Of a stretch of 64,000 nt of DNA, positions 37,396 through 47,000 are shown piece by piece (position 1 is the first letter of the stretch; every line of letters begins with the position of its first letter). A program made the position numbers and the translations under genes. The notes below the pieces were generated by a model that was given only the letters and a program-made list of their open reading frames with translations, was not told the DNA's origin and did no database searches. The stretch comes from Octadecabacter algicola (lineage in GTDB: Bacteria > Pseudomonadota > Alphaproteobacteria > Rhodobacterales > Rhodobacteraceae), in assembly GCF_021532625.1 (NCBI RefSeq), contig NZ_JAKGAR010000001.1, forward strand, positions 496,001-560,000, written 5' to 3'.

Positions 37396-38352
37396 TCAGC
37401 GGGGAGCCTCAATTTGATTGAGGATATTTTCAAGCACTTTGTCTGAGGACTGCCCTTCGATTTCGGCGGCAGGGCCGAGAACGACGCGGTGGCGCAGGGC
37501 AGGGCCGAACAATTTTTTCACATCATCAGGAATTGCAAAGTCACGCCCACTAAGAGCCGCAGTTGCGCGCGTGGCCAGAGCCACCGCATCCGCAGCGCGG
37601 GTCGAAGCCCCAAATGCAATATCAGACGTTTCGCGCGTAGCCCGGACCAACCGCAGGATATAGGCTAAGATGTTATCATCCAGAATAATGCCATCAATCA
37701 CGGCTCGTGCCTCTGCCAAAGCGTCCGCATCCAAAACTGGTACGACATCGTCGGTGACATTTGCTGCATATACCGGTTTGGCCGCGTGTTGCTTTAGAAT
37801 GGACATCTCGATGTCTTCAGGCGGAAAATCCAAGATTACCTTAAACAAGAACCTGTCCAATTGCGCTTCGGGTAAGGGATACGTGCCTTGTTGTTCGATC
37901 GGGTTTTGAGTGGCGAGAACAATGAAATTCTCACCCAAACTGTGATCGACGCCGTCAATAGACACGGTCTGTTCGTTCATCGCCTGCAACAAGGCGGCCT
38001 GTGTCTTTGGTGGGGCGCGGTTAATTTCATCTGCCAACAAAACCTCGCTGAACACAGGGCCTTTTGTCAGAATGAAGTCATTGGTCTGGAAATTGAAAAT
38101 CGACGTGCCCAGAACATCGCCCGGCATCAGGTCCGGAGTGAACTGAACACGACCAAAATCTAGCGACAACGACGCAGCAAAACTGCGCGCCAAAAGTGTT
38201 TTAGCAGTGCCGGGCGGCCCTTCCAAAAGCACATGCCCCCGAGCAAACAAGGCGATGATCAACATATCGACCACTTCATCTTGTCCCAAGACCGTTTTGC
38301 CGATTTCGGCGCGCAATTTGTCAGCCTGTGCGCGCAATGTTTCAAGTGTCAT
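37396..38352 (-). CDS. MoxR-family AAA+ ATPase
   Basis: 318 residues. Walker A GPPGTAKTLLARSFA, Walker B VLLADEINRAPPKTQAALLQAMNE, sensor I VLATQNPIEQQGTYPLPEAQLDRF and arginine-bearing GASTRAADAVALATRA mark a MoxR ATPase. Members act as chaperone-like machines that mature or activate partner proteins, often with vWA/DUF58 proteins coded next door, as here. The ATG at 38352 overlaps the end of the DUF4350 gene by 11 bases; nine upstream in-frame residues are not conserved. Confidence 0.94.
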   Translation of the reverse strand: MTLETLRAQADKLRAEIGKTVLGQDEVVDMLIIALFARGHVLLEGPPGTAKTLLARSFAASLSLDFGRVQFTPDLMPGDVLGTSIFNFQTNDFILTKGPVFSEVLLADEINRAPPKTQAALLQAMNEQTVSIDGVDHSLGENFIVLATQNPIEQQGTYPLPEAQLDRFLFKVILDFPPEDIEMSILKQHAAKPVYAANVTDDVVPVLDADALAEARAVIDGIILDDNILAYILRLVRATRETSDIAFGASTRAADAVALATRATAALSGRDFAIPDDVKKLFGPALRHRVVLGPAAEIEGQSSDKVLENILNQIEAPR

Positions 38353-39652
38353 GGGTGATGTGCTCCAATATGGTGTCAAGGCTTGCGGCGGCCGCCATCG
38401 CCTGCGCCGCGGATGCGTTTTGTGGTAAACTGCTGATTGTATTGAGGGCCTCGGTCAAGGCCATTGCATATCTGGGATGGCGTCGTTGGGCGTAGGCCAG
38501 AAACGCCTCGGGTTTCGAAATCTGGTTTCCGTGGGCAGCGCCCACCAGCTCGGATGCTGTAGCGGCCAGTCGGGCTTTGCTGTATTCAACAACCAACGCC
38601 CCATCGCGCCCCGCTAGCCGCATTAACCGCGCTCGGGCGCCAATGGCTTTCATTTTGCTTGCGCCCAACCTGTCTTTGGTAGGGAGCAGCGGGCCAAAGC
38701 GGAGTGCGGCTCGCCACAAGATCAAGACCACTGCAATCAGCAAACCTGCCCACATCAGAGTAAATGGCGGCGAGAAAAACCGTTTTAGATCCGCCCATGT
38801 TCTTTCGCGCTGCAGGCCTTCGGAGTCACGCGTTAGCCAATCGTCGCGACTATAATCGATAATGACTTGCTGGGTGCCGACCGTCTGGGCAACAAAATCG
38901 CGGATAATAAACGCATTATCCCCCTGTAAGAGGCCGTGATTATTGATCAAGTCGGGATCCGATAGAACAAAGACTTTGGTGCCGTTCATTAATGCACACG
39001 ACCCAAGGATCATCGCGGAGTGCGTACCAACAATCGGAGCACACCCCTGCGCCGCAAAGGTCTGGGCGGAGTAGATAACGGCTGTTCGAGCGGATTGAGA
39101 TCCCGTTTCAAACGTGAATTCCGAAAAAGCCTTTGGTGCATAGTCGAGGTGGGCGCCGCCCTCGAACGGGAGGTCATTGAGAGTGTCTTCAACGCGTGTA
39201 CGGTTAATCAACAAGATTGGATGGGCAAGTCCAGTCAAACGCATCCCGCTTCGCCATTTTGGCAAGATTATCAACGTTGGTACTTCGTTGATCTTTGCCA
39301 AGATGGGACCAAGGCGCAAATCGTATTCGTCTTGTTGGGCGATCAGCTCCTCTTCGGAGCGTGGCAATGTCCGTAGATTTGCAAGGTCTGTGTCATAAAA
39401 GGGCAGCATTAGCAGTCCGATATCGTCTGCGTTTAACGGCCATCCACCCGTAAAGCTACGTACGGTTTGGTCATCCGATGACAACCAAATCTGAAGCCCA
39501 TCCAAACCTGTCGGGGAACTGCGTAACCGTTGTTGCTGTTGTGAAGAAACATAAAGCAACGCACCCACGATCATAGCGGCCAATACGCCAAGGATGATCT
39601 TATCGGCACCAAATCGTTGCTGCTCACGTTGTGTGTGGTCAAGCTGGCTCAT
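38342..39652 (-). CDS. DUF4350-domain membrane protein
   Basis: 436 residues. One N-terminal helix (IILGVLAAMIVGALLYVS) precedes a periplasmic part of about 230 residues that has the DUF4350 pattern (SPTGLDGLQIWLSSDDQTVRSF, ADDIGLLMLPFYDTD, KVFVLSDPDLINNHGL). A second helix (FTLMWAGLLIAVVLILWRAALRFG) returns the chain to the cytoplasm, where a helical tail follows (MRLAGRDGALVVEYSKARLAATASELVGA). Function unknown. The ATG at 39652 overlaps the DUF4129 stop by ATGA. Confidence 0.83.
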   Translation of the reverse strand: MSQLDHTQREQQRFGADKIILGVLAAMIVGALLYVSSQQQQRLRSSPTGLDGLQIWLSSDDQTVRSFTGGWPLNADDIGLLMLPFYDTDLANLRTLPRSEEELIAQQDEYDLRLGPILAKINEVPTLIILPKWRSGMRLTGLAHPILLINRTRVEDTLNDLPFEGGAHLDYAPKAFSEFTFETGSQSARTAVIYSAQTFAAQGCAPIVGTHSAMILGSCALMNGTKVFVLSDPDLINNHGLLQGDNAFIIRDFVAQTVGTQQVIIDYSRDDWLTRDSEGLQRERTWADLKRFFSPPFTLMWAGLLIAVVLILWRAALRFGPLLPTKDRLGASKMKAIGARARLMRLAGRDGALVVEYSKARLAATASELVGAAHGNQISKPEAFLAYAQRRHPRYAMALTEALNTISSLPQNASAAQAMAAAASLDTILEHITHDT

Positions 39653-40374
39653 GTCGCATGGCCAGTCCAAAGCGGCCGCAAGCGCGCCACGTGTTCATTG
39701 AATTCGTCTTCAGACACGTCCCGACCGCCAAACTGAACCCTCTCGCTCGCGTGAACCAACGCCTGCAGAGCATCCCGGTTCGAAAGGTTTTTCGGAACAC
39801 GACTGAGTGTGTCCCTGTCCGTCCAGCTGTCTTGGAGCAGAACCCCTTCGGCTGACATTAGCCGCGCCAAAAGACTTTTACATAGGGCTACAAGCGCTAG
39901 CCGGCGATCTGCCATGCGCAAAATTGCGTCGATTTGCAGTGGCGCGCGTCCCTTCGCTGGCGTGCCACTTGGTGTCGTGCTTCCCTGTTTGTTGCCCTCT
40001 TCTGGATTGCGTGCAAACGACGCGGGCAACCGGCCTCCAAAAACAATAAAAAGATAAACGACACCGAACAAAACCAGCATTGCGGTCAACAGGGCGAATA
40101 CTCTGCCCCATTGAAAAGTCGTTGCAATGCCTTGGTTATTCACCTCGACCCTTGAATCTTGTTCCACAGTTTGGCGCGTTTCTATCGGCGGGGGAGGCTG
40201 AGTTGGATCAAAGAAGACGACGTCGTTCGTGATACGCCGAAACCGTATTTCTTTCGCGTAAGCTTCACCTGAACTTTGCAGTTCTTGTGGATCGAGTTCC
40301 ACATGCTGTGCAAATGCAGTTTGAGCTTGTCCAAAGACCAGTAAAACACAAAAAATATAAGGTCTTAATAACAT
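39649..40374 (-). CDS. DUF4129-type membrane protein, first gene of the MoxR operon
   Basis: 241 residues. A signal peptide (MLLRPYIFCVLLVFGQAQTAFAQ) precedes a periplasmic stretch with PTQPPPPIETRQTV, a single helix near residues 88-112 (ALLTAMLVLFGVVYLFIVFGG), and a cytoplasmic part ending in the DUF4129-like SNRDALQALVHASERVQFGGRDVSEDEFNEHVARLRPLW. DUF4129 often occurs with transglutaminase-like or MoxR/DUF58 proteins. It starts the overlapping minus-strand operon and diverges from zwf across 490 bases. Confidence 0.78.
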   Translation of the reverse strand: MLLRPYIFCVLLVFGQAQTAFAQHVELDPQELQSSGEAYAKEIRFRRITNDVVFFDPTQPPPPIETRQTVEQDSRVEVNNQGIATTFQWGRVFALLTAMLVLFGVVYLFIVFGGRLPASFARNPEEGNKQGSTTPSGTPAKGRAPLQIDAILRMADRRLALVALCKSLLARLMSAEGVLLQDSWTDRDTLSRVPKNLSNRDALQALVHASERVQFGGRDVSEDEFNEHVARLRPLWTGHAT

Positions 40375-40866
40375 ATCGTTATGTTAGACAGTGGGTCGAA
40401 ATCTTGCAACTGGAAGGTGCACGAGTATTCTGAATTAATCTTAGGTTCTTTAACAATAACATTGCCTTGGGGTGAGCGGTGTTACCCCGCCATTTGTGAA
40501 AGCGACTAGGATACGTTCTGTTCGCTTTCAGACCGGCCGGGTCAATATAGATCGACAATAAATACCAACGGTGAAAACCGGAAAATGGCAGGGTTGGTAG
40601 TCAAGTCCTTTGGTTTATCAGAATATATTCTTTCGAATATTTTGATGTTAATACAGTGGTTCAACGAACTTGGGACGGGTCGCGTATGATTGAGTAAGTT
40701 ATGCGTCCTGAAGCGGTTCGGTCGACGACATTGCGACAGGCATAGAAGCCTAGCGGAAAATACAAATTTTTCGAGCGTGTTTGCGTGCTAGACTTGCTAA
40801 AACTTTGCCGATATTGAAGCGGCGTTAGCGCTAACTGCGCATTGGTTCATAGAAGGGTCCCAAAAA
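40375..40866. other. Divergent intergenic region, MoxR operon and zwf
   Basis: No gene is visible. It contains a GGGGT/ACCCC stem (40469-40488), an AT-rich patch with the palindrome AGAATATATTCT (40620-40631), and near zwf a LacI-type palindrome (40824-40835, listed separately). Promoters for both sides should lie here but no clear -35/-10 pair stands out. Confidence 0.5.
40824..40835 (+). promoter_or_regulatory. LacI-family operator upstream of zwf
   Basis: GTTAGCGCTAAC is a perfect 12-base palindrome with the central CG of LacI-family operators, 31 bases before the zwf start. The same site with one change lies before eno. In related alphaproteobacteria CceR and PckR are LacI-type regulators of central carbon genes including zwf; assigning this site to such a protein is inference. 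Confidence 0.6.
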
Positions 40867-42321
40867 ATGGTCTCACGCGTGATTCCGGTCGAAGAATTCG
40901 ACCTTGTAATTTTTGGCGGTACCGGTGACTTGGCCCGTCGTAAGATTTTACCTGGCCTGTACCGTCGTTTTCTTTCAGGACAAATGCCAGAAGGGTCGCG
41001 CATTATTGGTGCGGCGCGGGCGGATATTGACAGTGACGGGTATCGTCAGATGATCCGTGACGCGATCGCGGAATTCGGCGGCGAAGAGAAGTCTGATGCA
41101 GATGGCATCGAGAAATTCGTCGCTCAGCTCCACTACATTCCTGTTGATGCTAAGGGTGAGCAGGGCTGGAAAGAGTTACATGACTTGATCCGATTTGAAT
41201 TGGTCAATGCGTTCTATTTCTCTGTCGCACCAAGCCTGTTTGGCGATCTTGCTGAACGGCTCCACTTGCACAAGATTGCTGATAGCAGCAGCCGCGTGGT
41301 TGTTGAAAAACCGTTTGGGCGGGATCTGGAAACAGCGAAGGCGCTTAATTCTACGCTGGCCAAACATTTCGACGAAAAACAGATTTACCGGATCGACCAT
41401 TATCTGGGCAAAGAAACTGTGCAGAACCTGATGGCCGTGCGGTTTGGCAATATGTTGTTCGAACCCTTGTGGAATAACCACTACGTGGATCACATCCAGA
41501 TCACCGTCGCCGAAACCGTTGGCGTTGGCGGGCGCGGGGCCTATTACGACACATCGGGCGCGATGCGTGATATGGTACAGAACCACCTGATGCAGCTGTT
41601 GTGTTTAATCGCAATGGAAGCCCCCGCCGAGTTTGGCGCGGATGCGGTTCGTGATGAAAAACTGAAGGTTATCCGCGCGTTGCAGGACATCGACCCGCAC
41701 CACATCGTACGCGGCCAATATGATGCAGATGGTGATGAACCAAGCTACCGTGAAGATGCAGAGAACCTTAAATCCCACACGGAGAGCTTCGTTGCGCTGC
41801 GGTGTGAAATCGCCAACTGGCGTTGGGCAGGTGTGCCGTTCTATCTGCGCACCGGCAAAAAACTGAAGGCCCGCACCTCAGAGATTGCAGTGGTGTTCAA
41901 AGATATCGGTCATTCGATCTTTCCAGGTGATGAAAAACGTCATCGCAATATTCTGTCCATTCAGCTGCAGCCGAATGAAGGCATTCAGTTGCAAGTGACG
42001 ATCAAGGAACCCGGCCCAGGTGGGATGCGTTTGATTGATGTTCCATTGGACATGACATTCGCTGAAGCCCTAGGACCAGACGCAGAAGATTCAACTGACG
42101 CTTATGAACGCCTGATTATGGATGTCATTCGTGGCAACCAGACGCTGTTTATGCGTGGTGATGAAGTTGAGGCTGCGTGGGAATGGACAGACCCGATCAT
42201 CAATGGCTGGAAAGCCCGCAATGACGTGCCAAAACACTACGATGCCGGGTCAGCCGGACCGGAAGACGCAATGATGTTGATGCATCGAGAAGGTCGCCGC
42301 TGGCGCGAGATTAAGGGGTAA
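40867..42321 (+). CDS. zwf: Glucose-6-phosphate 1-dehydrogenase
   Basis: Oxidises glucose 6-phosphate to 6-phosphogluconolactone with NAD(P), the entry to the Entner-Doudoroff and pentose phosphate routes. 484 residues, normal length. LVIFGGTGDLARRKILPGLY is the nucleotide-binding turn, VVVEKPFGRDL a substrate contact, RIDHYLGKETVQN the active site with His at residue 178, and WAGVPFYLRTGKKL the substrate-binding lysines. First gene of zwf-pgl-pgi; pgl starts 3 bases after the stop. ATG with AGAAGGGTCCC upstream. Confidence 0.97.
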   Translation: MVSRVIPVEEFDLVIFGGTGDLARRKILPGLYRRFLSGQMPEGSRIIGAARADIDSDGYRQMIRDAIAEFGGEEKSDADGIEKFVAQLHYIPVDAKGEQGWKELHDLIRFELVNAFYFSVAPSLFGDLAERLHLHKIADSSSRVVVEKPFGRDLETAKALNSTLAKHFDEKQIYRIDHYLGKETVQNLMAVRFGNMLFEPLWNNHYVDHIQITVAETVGVGGRGAYYDTSGAMRDMVQNHLMQLLCLIAMEAPAEFGADAVRDEKLKVIRALQDIDPHHIVRGQYDADGDEPSYREDAENLKSHTESFVALRCEIANWRWAGVPFYLRTGKKLKARTSEIAVVFKDIGHSIFPGDEKRHRNILSIQLQPNEGIQLQVTIKEPGPGGMRLIDVPLDMTFAEALGPDAEDSTDAYERLIMDVIRGNQTLFMRGDEVEAAWEWTDPIINGWKARNDVPKHYDAGSAGPEDAMMLMHREGRRWREIKG

Positions 42322-42324
42322 GAC

Positions 42325-42999
42325 ATGGAACTCATTGAATATCCCGACGCGGAAATGATGATGATGGACCTCGGCAATAGACTTGCCGGTGAGCTTGAAG
42401 GATGCCTCCTGAACCATGACCGCGCGTCTTTTGCGGTCCCCGGTGGCACAACGCCGGGGCCGGTGTTTGATGTGCTTTGTGGCGCCAAACATATCGATTG
42501 GGCTCGGGTCGACGTGATGTTGACCGATGAGCGACGTGTACCAGAGGACCACGAACGCTCTAACACGCGTCTTATCAAGAACCGCCTGTTGGTAGAGGCC
42601 GCGGCGGCAGCGAATTACGTTAATTACATCCCTGCGGATGATGCCACTAAGGCTGATTTGGCCGAGATGTCAGGCAAAATCGCCACGCATCTTCCCGTGT
42701 CTGTGATGTTGCTCGGTATGGGCGCGGACATGCACACGGCAAGCATTTTCCCGAACTCGGCTGATATTGATACGGCCCTTGGGACTGATTTGAATTTGGC
42801 GTTTGTGCAACCACCCGATGGGCTTGAACCAAGGGTTACGTTGTCTGGCAAAGTGTTGCGGGACGCGATGTCCTGCCATGTTGTCATTATCGGTGCGGAA
42901 AAACGTGCCGCTTTAGAGCAAGCTCGAAAATTGAAACCCGTTGATGCGCCGATTGCCAGTGTTTTAGCGAATGCGACCGTCCACTGGGCTGAAAGCTAG
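42325..42999 (+). CDS. pgl: 6-phosphogluconolactonase
   Basis: 224 residues of the DevB/SOL type, hydrolysing the lactone made by Zwf. FAVPGGTTPGPVFDVLC is the phosphate-binding turn, VDVMLTDERRVPEDHERSNTRLIKNRLL and LLGMGADMHTASIFPNS are the family signatures, and PRVTLSGKVLRDAM follows. Spacing to zwf (3 bases) and pgi (9 bases) shows one operon. ATG start. Confidence 0.95.
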   Translation: MELIEYPDAEMMMMDLGNRLAGELEGCLLNHDRASFAVPGGTTPGPVFDVLCGAKHIDWARVDVMLTDERRVPEDHERSNTRLIKNRLLVEAAAAANYVNYIPADDATKADLAEMSGKIATHLPVSVMLLGMGADMHTASIFPNSADIDTALGTDLNLAFVQPPDGLEPRVTLSGKVLRDAMSCHVVIIGAEKRAALEQARKLKPVDAPIASVLANATVHWAES

Positions 43000-43008
43000 G
43001 AGAACACC

Positions 43009-44625
43009 ATGACACCTGAAATGACAGCGGCTTGGGCTGCGCTACATGAGCACCATTCAGGTGTTGCGGATCGCCGGTTTGAAACTTTGTTTGATGTGGC
43101 GCGCGCGGATACATTCAGCGCGAGCACCGAAGATTTCGTTTTGGATTATGCTAAAACCAACTTAGACGCCGAGGGGGTGGATTTGTTGTTGGAGTTGGCA
43201 AAAGTTTCCAACCTAACTGAGCGCCGTGATGCGATGTTCAGTGGCCAACCGATCAATGAAACCGAAGGGCGCGCAGTATTGCACACGGCATTGCGCAACA
43301 TTGATGGGGATCCGGTATTGGTTGACGGTCAAGACGTCATGCCAGAGGTACGCACGACGCTGGCGGCAATGGAGAAATTCTCCAACGCTGTGCGGGACGG
43401 GTCATTTCAGGGGCAGGGTGGCAAGATCACGGATGTCGTTAATATCGGCATTGGCGGGTCTGACCTTGGCCCCGCAATGGCTGTTCTCGCGCTGGCGCCG
43501 TATCACGAGGGCCCGACCTGCCATTTCGTATCTAACGTGGACCCAGAAGACATCCGTCAGGTACTTGGCAAATGTGATCCAGCTACCACGCTGGTGATTG
43601 TCGCCTCTAAGACATTTACGACCATCGAAACGATGACCAATGCGCGCACCGCCAAAGCGTGGATGAGCGAAAGTGTTAGCGATCCGGCAGCGCAGTTTGC
43701 GGCCCTTAGTACGTCTGACGAAAAGACCGCGGCTTTTGGTATCGCCGCCGAACGGGTGTTCGGATTTGAAGATTGGGTTGGCGGGCGCTACTCCATGTGG
43801 GGACCGATCGGGTTGTCCGTGATGATAGCGATCGGCGTTCAGGGTTTCCGTGCATTCTTGAATGGTGGCGCACAGATGGATCGCCATTTTCAAGCTGCTG
43901 AAGGCGCACAGAACGTGCCGCTGATGTTGGCGTTGGTTGGCATTTGGCACAACCAGATTTGTGGATACACCACGCGTGCTGTTCTTCCTTATGATAATAA
44001 TCTCAGCCGCTTACCGGCCTATCTTCAACAATTAGAGATGGAGAGTAACGGCAAGGGCGTGTCCATGGACGGCGAGGATCTGACGATCAATTCTGGCCCC
44101 GTGGTTTGGGGCGAACCCGGAACCAATGGGCAGCACGCGTTTTATCAGCTGATCCACCAAGGCACGCGGGTCATTCCATGTGAATTCTTAGTTGCGGCGA
44201 CGGGGCACTCCGAAGAGCTACATCATCAGCACCAACTTCTTGTGGCCAATTGCCTCGCGCAATCCGAAGCCCTGATGAAAGGCCGTGACCTTGAAGAGGC
44301 TCGCGGCAAAGTTGCCGACAAGTTTGAAGGCGCTGAACTTGAACGCCAAGCGAAACATCGTGTGTTCCCCGGTAATCGTCCGTCTGTGACGCTTGCCTAT
44401 CCCAAACTGACACCGTTCAAACTGGGCCAGATTATCGCGCTTTATGAACACCGTGTGTTCGTCGAAGGCGTGATCCTCGGCATCAACTCCTACGATCAAT
44501 GGGGTGTGGAACTTGGCAAAGAGCTTGCCACCGCTTTGCAGCCCATTGTTGAAGGCGCGGATGCGTCCGGCAAAGATGGGTCGACTGCGGCTTTGGTTGG
44601 ATACCTACGGCGACAAGGTCTCTAA
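43009..44625 (+). CDS. pgi: Glucose-6-phosphate isomerase
   Basis: 538 residues; interconverts glucose 6-phosphate and fructose 6-phosphate. Motifs include [60 protein letters not shown], the catalytic [11 protein letters not shown] with its glutamate, [18 protein letters not shown] with the ring-opening histidine, and [26 protein letters not shown] with the C-terminal lysine. TAGGAG lies 8 bases before the ATG. Third gene of zwf-pgl-pgi; edd and eda are not adjacent. A 243-base gap without recognised genes follows. Confidence 0.97.
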   Translation: MTPEMTAAWAALHEHHSGVADRRFETLFDVARADTFSASTEDFVLDYAKTNLDAEGVDLLLELAKVSNLTERRDAMFSGQPINETEGRAVLHTALRNIDGDPVLVDGQDVMPEVRTTLAAMEKFSNAVRDGSFQGQGGKITDVVNIGIGGSDLGPAMAVLALAPYHEGPTCHFVSNVDPEDIRQVLGKCDPATTLVIVASKTFTTIETMTNARTAKAWMSESVSDPAAQFAALSTSDEKTAAFGIAAERVFGFEDWVGGRYSMWGPIGLSVMIAIGVQGFRAFLNGGAQMDRHFQAAEGAQNVPLMLALVGIWHNQICGYTTRAVLPYDNNLSRLPAYLQQLEMESNGKGVSMDGEDLTINSGPVVWGEPGTNGQHAFYQLIHQGTRVIPCEFLVAATGHSEELHHQHQLLVANCLAQSEALMKGRDLEEARGKVADKFEGAELERQAKHRVFPGNRPSVTLAYPKLTPFKLGQIIALYEHRVFVEGVILGINSYDQWGVELGKELATALQPIVEGADASGKDGSTAALVGYLRRQGL

Positions 44626-44868
44626 CTTCCCTCGGACATTGGTACATTTCTTTGCAACGCATTCGATCTTGCGCTGCGAATGGGTGTGCCTGCGTCGCAT
44701 ATTATGTCACACATCTTAGGACTCTAGATTTGCAGGTCACTCGATTTGGAGTGCTGCACCACTTTCTTGAGTGTAACGGGACTTGCTTTATGGGCCCGTC
44801 TGCGTGATCCTTCGCCAAAAAAAGATGAACGCCATATGGTGTCGCATATAAATTGAGGAACCGATAAC

Positions 44869-46533
44869 ATGACCACCTACTTCGTAACCACAGATGTCAC
44901 TACCACCTTCATAGACCTTGAGTTAAGCGATCAGCTCATGATCACGTCGAGCGGATCGATAGTAACGCAGAACGATATCGGCGTTTTTACCGATGAAATG
45001 GTGTACGATCTAAGCATTACGGTTTTGGGAGATATCTTTTCTCAGAATAATGCGATCCTTCTTGGCGGGACTGTCGGGGGCTCATATATAACGACGTCTC
45101 AAGCGAGTAACACCGTTCTCATTGGCGAGGATGCGACGATCGCGTCCGCCAATGATTTCGATGAAGCCGTAAGCTTTTATGGACTATCAAATACCATTAC
45201 AAACCATGGGTCCATTTACTCAAATATCGAGGGTATTACGTTTCAAGGAAGCGGTTCCGTGGTCAAAAACACGGGTTTGATTAGCGGTGTTGAAGGTGCT
45301 GGAATCTCATTTTCATTACAGACGGACGTTGGCCTGTTCTCGAACGAAGTTACCAATTCAGGGACGATTACTGGAGAGGAAGGCATTGTAGGGTTCGATA
45401 ATTTTGGATCGGATATCTTTAATGACGGAAGCATCATCGGTCACGATGGGTATGGAATCCGGCTTAATGCGAGTGGCTCGTCCTCAGAAGAGGTTATTAT
45501 CGAAAACACGGGCCTAATCCGGGGCACCTCTGGTGCGATCTATAGCGCCGGCGATGCGACTATGGTTTCCAACTCTGGGGATATTCTCGGGACTGTCTTC
45601 CTCTCTAACCAAAACGATGCCGTGACGAATAGCGGGAGCATTGTAGGTAATGTCCTTTTGAGCACTGGTGACGATACATATGTTCAACTGGCCGGGACCC
45701 TAGAAGGCGATATTTATGCTGGGTCCGGAAGCGACAAGATCGTTATTCGTGGCGGCGGATTTGACGGCTTTATCGATGGCGGGAACGATGACGACACTTT
45801 TGTCGTGCATGTTGCTGATGTCGAGGTAGACGGTGGTTCTGGCTACGATCAGATTTTCGCTTCGGCTGACGTGGTGGCGCTGGCTGACGTTGAATATATC
45901 GGCCTTATGGGCGCGTCAGACGCTTCGGCTACAGGCGATAGCGGCGACAACACAATCGTTGGCAGCTTAGGCGGAAACGTTATCCAAGGTCTTGAAGGCG
46001 AAGATTTGATACTCGGGAATGGCGGCAACGATGAAATTTACGCTGGCGCCGATATTGACCGTGTACGCGGTGGTGAAGGTGATGACGTGATCAACGGCGG
46101 CGCGGGCAACGACGTCCTACTAAGTGATGGCGGCGATGATGCGCTCTTTGGTGATGCCGGAAACGATATCATGCGTGGTGGCAGTGGCGACGATTATTTG
46201 ACTGGCGGACAAGGAGCTGACGTCATGGACGGCGGTACCGGTGCTGACGTGTTCGTTTTTGACGATATGAGCGAAGTCGGCATAAACACGACGACAGCGG
46301 ATCGGATCAAAGGGTTCACAGCGGGCGAGGACAGGATCGATGTGTCTGCCATTGAATTTTCATTCCGAGGCACAAGCGCGTTCACGTCAAGCGGCAATGC
46401 TGAGATCCGCTATTTCGTTAACGCCGCCGGACATGCAGTGATTAACCTTGATGACAACGGAGACGGCTCAACGGATGGCTACATCCTTGCGCTGAACACA
46501 TCAGCACTGACGGCGGATGATTTCCTGCTTTAA
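44869..46533 (+). CDS. RTX calcium-binding protein
   Basis: 554 residues without a standard signal peptide, as expected for type I secretion. Residues 1-300 are beta-rich repeats with Asn/Thr/Gly/Ser (NSGTITGEEGIV, NTGLIRGTSGAI, NSGSIVGNVLL), like a beta-helix. Residues about 365-465 hold six or more RTX nonapeptide-type repeats (GLEGEDLILGNGGNDEI, GGEGDDVINGGAGNDVL, GDAGNDIMRGGSGDDYL). The final 90 residues match the usual M10/RTX C-terminal unit (DVFVFDDMSEVG, DRIKGFTAGEDRIDVSA) ending in DDFLL. Role probably extracellular; no exporter nearby. GAGGAA precedes the ATG. Its end overlaps the convergent thioesterase gene by 4 bases. Confidence 0.88.
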   Translation: MTTYFVTTDVTTTFIDLELSDQLMITSSGSIVTQNDIGVFTDEMVYDLSITVLGDIFSQNNAILLGGTVGGSYITTSQASNTVLIGEDATIASANDFDEAVSFYGLSNTITNHGSIYSNIEGITFQGSGSVVKNTGLISGVEGAGISFSLQTDVGLFSNEVTNSGTITGEEGIVGFDNFGSDIFNDGSIIGHDGYGIRLNASGSSSEEVIIENTGLIRGTSGAIYSAGDATMVSNSGDILGTVFLSNQNDAVTNSGSIVGNVLLSTGDDTYVQLAGTLEGDIYAGSGSDKIVIRGGGFDGFIDGGNDDDTFVVHVADVEVDGGSGYDQIFASADVVALADVEYIGLMGASDASATGDSGDNTIVGSLGGNVIQGLEGEDLILGNGGNDEIYAGADIDRVRGGEGDDVINGGAGNDVLLSDGGDDALFGDAGNDIMRGGSGDDYLTGGQGADVMDGGTGADVFVFDDMSEVGINTTTADRIKGFTAGEDRIDVSAIEFSFRGTSAFTSSGNAEIRYFVNAAGHAVINLDDNGDGSTDGYILALNTSALTADDFLL

Positions 46534-47000
46534 GCCTGAACCGCACCATCGCGGGTCATAAGAGCATCTCTAAGCGCGTCCGGAAGGGCGCGCTTGGTGT
46601 TGTCAAAATTCAAGAGCACGGCCACGCAGGTGCCTGTGGTGGTGATCTGACCTTCCACAAATGTAGCGTATTCCATTGTAAAACTCGTGTTTCGCAGTGC
46701 CACGGTCCGGGTCACGTTGATGTAGCTGGCACCGCGTTTTACTTCAGCTTTGTAATCTAACCCTACTGATTTTACGACAAATTTCGGCTTGTCGCCCGCG
46801 AGGTTATAGATGTCATAGTGATCAAGATAATGAACACGTAGGGTTTCATACCAACGCAGGTAGGCCACGTTATTAACGTGGTTTAATGCATCGATTTCGC
46901 CAAACCTTACGCGGTCGGCCATACCAAAGGCCCACGGCGCAGGGACACCTGCATCGCGGAGTTCAGTCGGACCGAGCGGCGTAAGGTAAGGTGTCGTCAT
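46530..47000 (-). CDS. Acyl-CoA thioesterase, 4HBT hot-dog fold
   Basis: 156 residues with a single hot-dog domain: VRFGEIDALNHVNNVAYLRWYETLRVHYL carries the YbgC/4HBT-type helix with the aspartate of the D-xxNHxNN motif, followed by VVKSVGLDYKAEVKRGASYINVTRTVALRNTSFTMEYATF. It would hydrolyse acyl-CoA thioesters; chain length unknown. The ATG overlaps the ridA stop by 4 bases, so ridA and this gene are one transcript. Confidence 0.87.
   Translation of the reverse strand: MTTPYLTPLGPTELRDAGVPAPWAFGMADRVRFGEIDALNHVNNVAYLRWYETLRVHYLDHYDIYNLAGDKPKFVVKSVGLDYKAEVKRGASYINVTRTVALRNTSFTMEYATFVEGQITTTGTCVAVLLNFDNTKRALPDALRDALMTRDGAVQA

Noticed and set aside
40620-40631. AGAATATATTCT palindrome as operator
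   Set aside because: AT-rich and low in information; more likely chance than the GC-centred palindrome nearer zwf.
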